Positions 35,726 to 43,230 of a stretch of DNA of 64,000 nt are shown here, one piece after another (position 1 is the stretch's first letter; each line of letters starts with the position of its first letter). The stretch comes from Streptomyces platensis. GTDB taxonomy: Bacteria; Actinomycetota; Actinomycetes; Streptomycetales; Streptomycetaceae. Below the pieces are notes generated by a model. That model was not told the DNA's origin and ran no database searches. It was given only the letters and a program-made list of their open reading frames with translations. The position numbers were made by a program, and so were the translations under genes. The stretch spans positions 1,240,001 through 1,304,000 of the forward strand of contig NZ_CP023691.1 in the NCBI RefSeq assembly GCF_008704855.1, in the 5' to 3' direction.

Positions 35726-37279
35726 TCAGGGCGCGCCGAACCGGGCCCGCAGTTCCCGCTTGAGGACCTTGCCGCTGGCGTTACGCGGCAGCGCGTCCAC
35801 GAACATCACCCGTTTGGGCGCCTTGAACGCTGCCAGCCGGGCGCGGGCCGCCTCGATCAGCTCCCGCTCCCCCACCGCGGCGCCGCCGTCCGCACGCCGT
35901 ACGACCACCGCGGTCACCGCCTCGATCCAGCGCTCGTCCGGCAGCCCGATCACCGCGACCTCGGCCACCTGCGGATGCTCGTAGAGCACGTCCTCCACCT
36001 GGCGCGAGGCGACCAGGACGCCACCGGAGTTGATGACGTCCTTGACCCGGTCGACCACCGTGAAATAGCCCTCCGCGTCGCGGACGGCGAGGTCCCCGGA
36101 GTGGAACCAGCCGTCCCGGAACGCCTCGGCGGTCTCCGCCGGCTTGTCCCAGTAGCCGGTGCACAGCTGGGGCGACCGGTAGACGACCTCGCCCCGGGTG
36201 CCGTCGGGTACCTCCCGGCCCGTCTCGTCCACCACCCGCGCCTCGACGAACAGCACCGGGCGTCCGCAGGAGTCCATCCGGCCCTCGTGCTCTTCGGGGC
36301 CGAGCACGGTGGCCAGCGGCCCGATCTCGCTCTGTCCGAAGCAGTTGTAGAAGGCGAGGCCGGGCAGCCGGGCGCCGAGCCGCTCCAGGACCGGCACCGG
36401 CATGATCGAGGCTCCGTAGTAGGCCTTGCGCAGTCCGCTCAGCTCCCGGGTGGGGAAGTCGGGGTGGTTCGCCAGCGCGATCCACACGGTCGGCGGCGCG
36501 AACAGGCTGTCCGCCAGCCCCGCTTCCACCAGGTCGAAGATCCGTCCGGGGTCGGGCCCGTCCAGGATGGTGTTCTCCGCGCCGACCGCCAGATACGGCA
36601 GCAGGAACACATGCAGCTGCGCGGAGTGGTAGAGCGGCAGCGAGTGCACCGGCCGGTCCGTCTCCTTCAGGTCGAGGGCGACGACGGCGCTGGTGTACTC
36701 GTGCACCAGGGCGCGGTGCGTCATCATCGCGCCCTTGGGCAGCGCGGTGGTTCCCGAGGTGTAGAGGAGCTGGACGAGGGCGTCGTCGGGCACTTCGGTC
36801 ACCGGGTCCGCGGCACCGTCATCCGTGGTCCCCGGCTCGGTGCCCGTGGGCGCCTCCCGGGCCGCGAGCCGCTCCAGCAGCCCGCCGGGCGCCCCGTGGA
36901 AGGGCAGGGTGCGGACGGAATCGGGCAGCCGGTGTGCGAGCGCGGCGTCGGTGAGCACCAGCGCGCTGCCCGACTGGTCCAGGAGGTAGCGCAGATCCTC
37001 GCCGGTCAGGCCGTGGTTGACCGGTACGTGCACCAGTCCGGCGCGGGCGCAGGCCAGAAACCCGATCAGATACGCGTCGGAGTTGTGTCCGTAGGAGGCG
37101 ACCCGGTCGCCGGGCTCCAGGCCATCCGCCAGCAGCATCCGGGCCGCGGCGGTCACCGCGTCGTCCAGTTCGCGATAGGTCCAGGACCGGTCCGCGTACC
37201 GCACCGCGGTCCGTCCGGGCACCCGGCGGGCGCTGCGTCGCAGGACTCCGTCGACCGTATTGCTCCGCGCTTGCGTCAT
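35726..37279 (-). CDS. long-chain acyl-CoA synthetase-like AMP-dependent ligase
   Basis: A 517-residue ANL ligase from ATG 37279 (MTQARSNTVDGVLRRSARRV). Signatures are LVQLLYTSGTTALPKGAMMT, LAFYNCFGQSEIGPLATVLG, DGWFHSGDLAVRDAEGYFTV, VINSGGVLVASRQVEDVLYE and the lysine motif LPRNASGKVLKREL. It should activate a medium or long-chain or aromatic acid to its CoA ester. It follows another acyl-CoA synthetase gene on the same strand with a 106-bp gap and may be co-transcribed. The substrate cannot be assigned. Confidence 0.9.
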   Translation of the reverse strand: MTQARSNTVDGVLRRSARRVPGRTAVRYADRSWTYRELDDAVTAAARMLLADGLEPGDRVASYGHNSDAYLIGFLACARAGLVHVPVNHGLTGEDLRYLLDQSGSALVLTDAALAHRLPDSVRTLPFHGAPGGLLERLAAREAPTGTEPGTTDDGAADPVTEVPDDALVQLLYTSGTTALPKGAMMTHRALVHEYTSAVVALDLKETDRPVHSLPLYHSAQLHVFLLPYLAVGAENTILDGPDPGRIFDLVEAGLADSLFAPPTVWIALANHPDFPTRELSGLRKAYYGASIMPVPVLERLGARLPGLAFYNCFGQSEIGPLATVLGPEEHEGRMDSCGRPVLFVEARVVDETGREVPDGTRGEVVYRSPQLCTGYWDKPAETAEAFRDGWFHSGDLAVRDAEGYFTVVDRVKDVINSGGVLVASRQVEDVLYEHPQVAEVAVIGLPDERWIEAVTAVVVRRADGGAAVGERELIEAARARLAAFKAPKRVMFVDALPRNASGKVLKRELRARFGAP

Positions 37280-37385
37280 GGCGCGATCCTGGGCCGCGTC
37301 CCCTTCCGGGTCAAGGCACCGGGCGGACGGCGACCGCGGCCGGCCCGGGGGGACCGGCCGCCGTGCGGGCTCTCGGCCTGCCGGG

Positions 37386-38945
37386 TTACAGGGCGCGCTC
37401 CCGGCCCTCCCAGTACGGGTCACGCAGCCGGCGCTTGTAGAGCTTGCCGTTGGGGTCGCGGGGCATGACGGCGATGAAGTCGAGGGACTTGGGCCGCTTG
37501 TAGCCGGCCAGGTGCCGCGCACAGTGATCCAGGATCTCCGCGGCGAGTTCAGGCGACGGCGGGTGGCCCTCGGCGGGCTCCACGACGGCCTTGACCTCCT
37601 CGCCCCAGTCGTCGTGCGGGATGCCGAAGGCGGCCGCGTCGGCGACCGCGGGGTGGCTGAGCAGGGCGGATTCGATCTCGGCGGGGTAGATGTTCACCCC
37701 GCCCGAGATGATCATGTCGATCTTGCGGTCCCGGAGGAAGAGATACCCGTCCTCGTCGAGATAGCCGAGGTCGCCGACGGTGAAGAAGTCCCCGATCCGG
37801 TTCTGCCGGGTCTTGCCCTCGTCCTTGTGGTAGCGGAAACCGCCGGTGGTCATCTTCAGGTAGACGGTGCCGAGTTCGCCCGGGGGCAGCCGGTTGCCGT
37901 CGTCGTCGAAGACGGCCAGTTCGCTGATCGGCCAGGCCTTGCCGACCGTACCGGGCTTCTTCAGCCAGTCCTCGGCGGTCGCGAAGGCACCGCCGCCCTC
38001 GCTCGCCGCGTAGTACTCCTCGACGCAGTCACCCCACCACTCGATCATCGCGCGTTTGACGTGGTCGGGGCAGGGCGCGGCGCCATGGATGGCGTGCCGC
38101 ATCGAGCTCACGTCGTACGCCGCACGGGTCTTGGGCGGCAGCGCGAGCAGCCGGTGGAACTGGGTGGGCACCATATGGGTGTGGGTGCAGCGGTGGGTGT
38201 CGATCAGGGCCAGCATGCGCTGCGGAGTCCACTTGTCCATCAGGACGAGACGATGGCCGATGTGCAGTGCGGCACCGGCGAATTGCAGCACGGCCGTGTG
38301 GTAGAGCGGTGAGCAGACCAGATGGACGTTGTCGTCGAACGGCTTGATGCCGAAGATGCCCAGGAAGCCGCCGAGGTAGGAGTCCTCGGGCGGGGTGCCG
38401 GGCAGCGGGCGGCGGATACCGCGCGGGCGACCCGTGGTACCCGAGGTGTAGTTCATGACCCAGCCCAGGGTGCGGTCGGCGGGCGCGGAGTCCGGCTGTC
38501 CGTCGAGGAGTTGGCCGTACGGCCGGAAGCCGTCGACCGCCCCCACGGCATAGCGCCGGGACGCGGGCAGCTTCGCCTCGTCCGCGGCGTGCCGGGCCGG
38601 CTGCGCGAACCGTTCGTGCGCGATCAGCACCTTCGCCCCGGAGTCGGCCACGATCCAGGCGATCTCCGGGCCGACCAGGTGGTGGTTGACGGGGACGAGA
38701 TAGAACCCGGCCTGGGACGCGGCCAGGTAGGCGGTGAGGAACTCGACGCCGTTGGGGAGGACCGCGGCGAAGGCGTCGCCGCGCTCCAGGCCCGCCGCGC
38801 GCAGCCCGTGGACCAGCTGGTTGCTCGCGGCGTGCAGCCGGCCCGCGGTCCACTCCTCGCCGTCCGGGGCGATCAGGACCCTACGGTCCGGGTCGGCGGC
38901 GGCCTGCGCCCAGAAGCCGTTGGGCGGTGGGGAGTCCTTGCTCAT
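37386..38945 (-). CDS. acyl-CoA synthetase (FadD4-like)
   Basis: A 519-residue ANL ligase. AMP-binding is NYTSGTTGRPRGIRRPLPGT (note arginine after the PRG step, as in the FadD4-type subgroup). Other motifs are VEEYYAASEGGGAFATAEDW, FFTVGDLGYLDEDGYLFLRD, MIISGGVNIYPAEIESALLS and MPRDPNGKLYKRRLRDPYW with the catalytic lysine. It lies 19 bp downstream of the nitronate monooxygenase-like gene and forms an operon with it under the palindrome at 40109-40129. A CoA-activation step for the same catabolic route is inferred. Confidence 0.9.
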   Translation of the reverse strand: MSKDSPPPNGFWAQAAADPDRRVLIAPDGEEWTAGRLHAASNQLVHGLRAAGLERGDAFAAVLPNGVEFLTAYLAASQAGFYLVPVNHHLVGPEIAWIVADSGAKVLIAHERFAQPARHAADEAKLPASRRYAVGAVDGFRPYGQLLDGQPDSAPADRTLGWVMNYTSGTTGRPRGIRRPLPGTPPEDSYLGGFLGIFGIKPFDDNVHLVCSPLYHTAVLQFAGAALHIGHRLVLMDKWTPQRMLALIDTHRCTHTHMVPTQFHRLLALPPKTRAAYDVSSMRHAIHGAAPCPDHVKRAMIEWWGDCVEEYYAASEGGGAFATAEDWLKKPGTVGKAWPISELAVFDDDGNRLPPGELGTVYLKMTTGGFRYHKDEGKTRQNRIGDFFTVGDLGYLDEDGYLFLRDRKIDMIISGGVNIYPAEIESALLSHPAVADAAAFGIPHDDWGEEVKAVVEPAEGHPPSPELAAEILDHCARHLAGYKRPKSLDFIAVMPRDPNGKLYKRRLRDPYWEGRERAL

Positions 38946-38964
38946 TTGGCTGTCCTCCTCGGGT

Positions 38965-40068
38965 TCACGCGCGTCCGGCGATGCGGTTGATCCGGTCGAT
39001 GGCCCGCTCGAAACCGCGGGTCAGCTCGTCGAAGACGGCCTGTACGCTGCGCTCGCTGTTCATCCGGCCGACGATCTGGCCGACCGGGGTGCCCAGCAGC
39101 GGCTCGATCTCGTGCCGCTGGATACGGGAGTTGGCCTCGGCGACCAGCAGGCCCTGGAGCGGCATGGGGAGGGGGCCGGGGCCGCTGGGGTCGTCCCAGG
39201 CATCGGTCCACGCGGTGCGCAGCTGGCGGGCGGGTTTGCCGGTCAGGGCGCGGGAGCGGACGGTGTCCCCGGGGCCGGCGGCGAGCAGTTTGGCGGTCAG
39301 CCGCCGGGAGTGCAGCTGGGCCTCCTCGGTGGTCAGCCAGAGGGAGCCCAGCCAGACGCCCTGCGCGCCGAGGGCGAGCCCGGCGGCGATCTGCTCCCCG
39401 GTGCCGATACCGCCCGCGGCGAGCACCGGCAGCGGGTCGACGGCGGCCACGACCTCCGGGGTGAGCACCATGGTGGCGATCTCGCCGGTGTGCCCGCCCG
39501 CCTCGTATCCCTGGGCGACGACGATGTCGATACCGGCGGCCTTGTGGTGCAGGGCGTGCCGGGGGCTGCCGGCCAGCGCGGCGACCAGGACGCCGTGCTC
39601 GTGGGCGCGCCGCACGACGTCGGCGGGCGGCGAGCCGAGGGCGTTGGCCAGCAGCTTGATCGGATAGTCGAAGGCCACATCGAGCTGGGTGCGGGCGACC
39701 TGCTCCATCCAGCCGGTGATCCGCCAGCCGGACGCCTCGCCCTCCGCGAGCCGCGGTACCTGGTGTTTCTCCAGCAGTTCGGCGACGAAGCGGCGGTGCT
39801 CCTCGGGGATCATCGCTTCGACCTCGGCCTCGCTGACGTCCGCCACCTGCTTGGCGGGCATCACCACATCGAGCCCGTACGGCAGCCCGTCGGTGTGCTG
39901 CTGCATCCAGTCCAGGTCACGCGCCAGTTCGTCCGGCGCGGTGTAGCGGACCGCCCCGAGCACCCCGAACCCGCCGGCCCGGGTGATCGCCGCGGCGACC
40001 GCGGGAAAGGGCGTGAACCCGAAGACGGCGTGCTCGGCTCCCAGCGTGTTGCTCAGCTCCGTCTGCAT
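38965..40068 (-). CDS. nitronate monooxygenase-family flavoprotein
   Basis: A 367-residue TIM-barrel FMN protein of the NMO/2-nitropropane-dioxygenase family. Signatures are GFTPFPAVAAAITRAGGFGV, DIVVAQGYEAGGHTGEIATM with the phosphate/FMN motif, and LAAGGIGTGEQIAAGLALGA then QGVWLGSLWL. In actinobacteria such proteins are common beside fadD genes, where they may act as enoyl reductases or oxidise nitro compounds. The FadD-like gene directly downstream favours a role in acyl-CoA metabolism. First gene of its operon. Confidence 0.88.
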   Translation of the reverse strand: MQTELSNTLGAEHAVFGFTPFPAVAAAITRAGGFGVLGAVRYTAPDELARDLDWMQQHTDGLPYGLDVVMPAKQVADVSEAEVEAMIPEEHRRFVAELLEKHQVPRLAEGEASGWRITGWMEQVARTQLDVAFDYPIKLLANALGSPPADVVRRAHEHGVLVAALAGSPRHALHHKAAGIDIVVAQGYEAGGHTGEIATMVLTPEVVAAVDPLPVLAAGGIGTGEQIAAGLALGAQGVWLGSLWLTTEEAQLHSRRLTAKLLAAGPGDTVRSRALTGKPARQLRTAWTDAWDDPSGPGPLPMPLQGLLVAEANSRIQRHEIEPLLGTPVGQIVGRMNSERSVQAVFDELTRGFERAIDRINRIAGRA

Positions 40069-40108
40069 GGGCGAAGGATGCCGCAGCGGACGGTACGAGG
40101 GAAGAGAT

Positions 40109-40129
40109 TTTCTGATGCAGCGTCAGAAA
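40109..40129. promoter_or_regulatory. TetR-type palindromic operator (motif 1, second site)
   Basis: A 21-bp palindrome with one mismatch, whose core TCTGATGCAGCGTCAGA (40111-40127) closely matches the site at 29925-29941. It lies about 41 bp upstream of the nitronate monooxygenase start. Confidence 0.6.
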
Positions 40130-40155
40130 CTTCCAGGGGCGGGGCGACTTGGCTC

Positions 40156-41742
40156 TCAGTGAGCCACTCGGCCCTCCTCCAGCACCGCCATCGCCGCGTT
40201 GTGGCCCGGGATGCCGCTCACTCCCCCGCCGCGTGGCGCGCCCGCGCCGCACAGGAGGACGGTGGGACGGCTGGTGGCCACACCCCAGCGGGCCGCGACG
40301 GTGTCCCCGGCGGGATCGTCCGCCGGCTCCGCGTACGGGAAGGCCAGGTCCCGGTGGAAGATGTTGCCGCCGGGCAGGCCCAGTTCGCGGTCCAGGTCGA
40401 GGGGGGATCTGGCCTCGGTGCAGGGGCGGCCGTCGGCGTCGTGGGCGAGGCAGTCGGCGAGCGGCTCGGCGAGGTGGGTGTCGAGTTCGGCGAGGGTGGC
40501 CGCCAGGAGACGGTCGCGGGTGGGGGCTTTCTCGGCGGTGTCGGCGGTGAACAGGCGCGCGGGGGCGTGCAGACCGAACAGGGTGAGCGTCTGGTAGCCC
40601 TGCCGGACCAGGTCGGCGCCGAGGATCGAGGGGTCGGTGAGCGAGTGGCAGTAGATCTCGGAGGGCGGGGCGGCGGGCAGAGCGCCGGACGCGGCCTGCT
40701 GGTAGGCGTCCTCCAGCTGGCGGTACCCCTCGGCGATGTGGAAGGTGCCGGAGAAGGCCTCCCGTGGGTCCACCCGGGTGTCCCGTAGCCGCGGCAGCCG
40801 GGTGAGCAGCATATTGACCTTGAGCTGGGCGCCCTCGGCGGGTGGCGGCGGCTCCTCGCCCAGGAGGCGGGCCAGCTCCCGCGGGGCGGCGTTGACCAGG
40901 ACCCGGCGGGCGCCGACGGTGCCCCGGTCGCAGGTCACCTCCGCGGTCCGGCCGTCGGTCGCGATGCCGGTCACCTCGCAGCCGGTGACGATCTCCGCCC
41001 CGGCCCCGCGGGCGGCGTCCGCCAGCGCGTCGGTGAGGGCGCCCATCCCGCCGATGGGCACGTCCCAGTCACCGGTGCCGCCACCGATGACGTGGTAGAG
41101 GAAGCAGCGGTTCTGGCGCAGCGACGGGTCGTGCGCGGTGGCGAAGGTGCCGATCAGCGCGTCGGTGAGCACCACCCCGCGGACCAGGTCATCGGTGAAG
41201 GTCTCCTCGACCAGCTCGCCCAGGGGGCGTTCGAACAGCGCGTGCCAGAGGGCGTCGTCGTCGATACGGGCGCGCAGTGCGTCGCGGGAGGGAAGCGGTT
41301 CGGTCAGGGTCGGGAAGACCCGTTCGGCCAGCCGCCGGGTGCGGCCGTAGAAGTCCTGCCAGGCGGTGAACTCGCGGTCGGATCCGGTGAGTTCGGCGAA
41401 CGCGGTACGGGTCCGGGCGTCCCCGCCGCCGACCAGGAGCCCGGTGGGGCGGCCGTCGCGTACGGCGGGGGTGTAGGAGGAGACGGTGCGTTTGCGGACC
41501 GCGAACCGCAGCCCGAGGTCCTGCACGATCTTCGGCGGCAGCAGGCTGACGAGGTAGGAGTAGCGGGACAGCCGGGCGTCGGTCCCGGCGAACGCCCGGG
41601 TCGACACGGCCGCACCACCCGTGTGGTCCAGCCGCTCCAGCACCAGCACGCTGCGCCCGGCGCGTGCGAGATAGGCGGCGGCCACCAGTCCGTTGTGCCC
41701 GCCACCGACGATGACCGCGTCATACGAAGTCCGTTCCGGCAT
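40156..41742 (-). CDS. phytoene-desaturase-like FAD oxidoreductase (PYROXD2-like)
   Basis: A 528-residue flavoprotein from ATG 41742. The N-terminal dinucleotide motif is DAVIVGGGHNGLVAAAYLAR, followed by VLERLDHTGGAAVSTRAFAG. A middle region has YHVIGGGTGDWDVPIGGMGA, and the C-terminal FAD motif is VLLCGAGAPRGGGVSGIPGH. Length and motifs resemble the PYROXD2/CrtI-like amine-oxidase-fold family, whose bacterial role is unclear. No carotenoid genes are present nearby, so carotenoid synthesis is unlikely. It is monocistronic and divergent from the GH27 gene. Confidence 0.85.
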   Translation of the reverse strand: MPERTSYDAVIVGGGHNGLVAAAYLARAGRSVLVLERLDHTGGAAVSTRAFAGTDARLSRYSYLVSLLPPKIVQDLGLRFAVRKRTVSSYTPAVRDGRPTGLLVGGGDARTRTAFAELTGSDREFTAWQDFYGRTRRLAERVFPTLTEPLPSRDALRARIDDDALWHALFERPLGELVEETFTDDLVRGVVLTDALIGTFATAHDPSLRQNRCFLYHVIGGGTGDWDVPIGGMGALTDALADAARGAGAEIVTGCEVTGIATDGRTAEVTCDRGTVGARRVLVNAAPRELARLLGEEPPPPAEGAQLKVNMLLTRLPRLRDTRVDPREAFSGTFHIAEGYRQLEDAYQQAASGALPAAPPSEIYCHSLTDPSILGADLVRQGYQTLTLFGLHAPARLFTADTAEKAPTRDRLLAATLAELDTHLAEPLADCLAHDADGRPCTEARSPLDLDRELGLPGGNIFHRDLAFPYAEPADDPAGDTVAARWGVATSRPTVLLCGAGAPRGGGVSGIPGHNAAMAVLEEGRVAH

Positions 41743-41922
41743 GCCCCTTGGTAGCACGCGGTGATCCGGGTCGCCAGGTGCAGGCGGCTGAAACCTGCAC
41801 CCGGGTCGGTGCGGCTTCTTGACCGGGCGGGGGCCTGCTCCTAGCGTCCCGGCCGTGCTCCGCCCCGGCACCGCTCCCGCCGTCCGCTCCGCGGGCCGTA
41901 CCGCCCCTCCGTGAGGTGACCC

Positions 41923-43230
41923 GTGTCCCGTCCGCCGGTACCCCGCATCGGCCGCTCGCTAGCCGGACTGACCGCCGTCGCCGCCTGCTCCGCCGGGCTG
42001 CTCGCGGCCCCCGCACCGGCCGCCGCCGCCCCCGACCCGGCCCGCGCCCCCGGCGCCTCGCGCGCCTCGGGGACGTATCCGAATCTGGCCCCGCGCCCCC
42101 CGATGGGCTGGAACAACTGGTCCTACTACATGTGCGACCTCGACGAGAAGGTCGTCCTTGACAACGCGCGGGCACTGGTCCGTACGGGACTGGCCCGGAA
42201 GGGCTACCGCACCGTCACCCTCGACGACTGCTGGATGAGCCGACAGCGCGACGCCAGGGGCCGGCTGGTGGCGGACCCGGTGAAGTTCCCGCACGGGATG
42301 GCGCACCTCGGGAAGCAGCTGCACGAGATGGGGCTGAAGTTCGGGATCTATACCGACGTCGGCACGCTGACCTGCGAGAAGTTCCCGGGCAGCCTGGGGC
42401 ACTTCCAGCAGGACGCCGAGCAGTTCGCGCGCTGGAAGGTGGACTACGTCAAGGCGGACGGCTGCAATGTGCCGGTCACGCCGGGGCGCGGCAAGGAGGC
42501 GACCTTCCGGGATCTGTACGGGCAGCTGAGCCGTGCGCTCCGCGACACCGGCCGCCCGATGACGTTCTCCGTGTCGGCGCCGGCCTATTTCCAGTTCGAC
42601 GGGGACAGCGTCTGGCACCGGGTCATCCAATGGTCGTCCGACGTCGGCAATCTGTGGCGGGGCGGCCGGGACATCGCCCTCCAGAAGAGCACTCCGGCCG
42701 CGAAGTGGGCCTCCATCGTCTACAACTTCCGCTACAACTCCCGTCTGGCGGCCTTCCAGCGGCCCGGACGCTGGAACGATCCGGACTTTCTGCTGGCCGG
42801 GGCGGCGGGCCTGAACCGGCAGGAGATGCAGAGCCAGCTGTCGCTGTGGGCGATGATGGCCGCACCCCTGATCTCCAGTACGGATCTGGCCGATCTGCCC
42901 GCGGCGGCGCGGAAGGTGCTCGGGAACGAGCGGATCATCGCCGTCGACCAGGACGCGCTCGGTGTCCAGGGGCGCGTCGTCGCGCAGGACGACGACTCCG
43001 CGGTGCTGTCGAAGCCGCTGAAGAACGGCGACCGGGCGATCGCCCTGTTCAACTCCGGCAGCACACCGCGCACCCTGTCCGTCACGGCCCGCGCGGCCGG
43101 GCTGCCGGAGGCCGGCTCCTACCGGCTGCACGATCTGGTCACCGGCCGCCGTACGCACGGCGGGAAGGACATCGTGGCGCGGGAGGTGCCGCCGCACGGC
43201 ACCGTGCTCTACCGGGTCACCCCGAACTGA
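41923..43230 (+). CDS. secreted glycoside hydrolase family 27 (alpha-galactosidase type)
   Basis: A 435-residue protein. GTG 41923 is preceded by GAGGTGA and followed by a Sec signal peptide (SLAGLTAVAACSAGLLAAPA). The GH27 barrel begins LAPRPPMGWNNWSYYMC. The nucleophile is Asp179 in DYVKADGCNVP and the acid/base is Asp240 in IQWSSDVGNLW; GRWNDPDFLLAG and LWAMMAAPLISSTDL are further family marks. A C-terminal beta-sandwich follows. No carbohydrate-binding module is attached. It should hydrolyse alpha-galactosides, with alpha-N-acetylgalactosaminides or beta-L-arabinopyranosides as family alternatives. Its 3' end overlaps the convergent kinase gene by 14 bp. Confidence 0.92.
   Translation: MSRPPVPRIGRSLAGLTAVAACSAGLLAAPAPAAAAPDPARAPGASRASGTYPNLAPRPPMGWNNWSYYMCDLDEKVVLDNARALVRTGLARKGYRTVTLDDCWMSRQRDARGRLVADPVKFPHGMAHLGKQLHEMGLKFGIYTDVGTLTCEKFPGSLGHFQQDAEQFARWKVDYVKADGCNVPVTPGRGKEATFRDLYGQLSRALRDTGRPMTFSVSAPAYFQFDGDSVWHRVIQWSSDVGNLWRGGRDIALQKSTPAAKWASIVYNFRYNSRLAAFQRPGRWNDPDFLLAGAAGLNRQEMQSQLSLWAMMAAPLISSTDLADLPAAARKVLGNERIIAVDQDALGVQGRVVAQDDDSAVLSKPLKNGDRAIALFNSGSTPRTLSVTARAAGLPEAGSYRLHDLVTGRRTHGGKDIVAREVPPHGTVLYRVTPN

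Noticed and set aside
35700..35726. GGCCC short tandem run after the ligase gene
   Set aside because: Only a few imperfect copies; expected by chance in DNA of this composition.
38734..40788. 684-codon plus-strand open frame
   Set aside because: Antisense to well-supported ligase, nitronate monooxygenase and oxidoreductase genes; low-complexity translation.
40156..41742. Carotenoid phytoene desaturase
   Set aside because: No other crt genes are nearby and the sequence fits the PYROXD2-like branch better.
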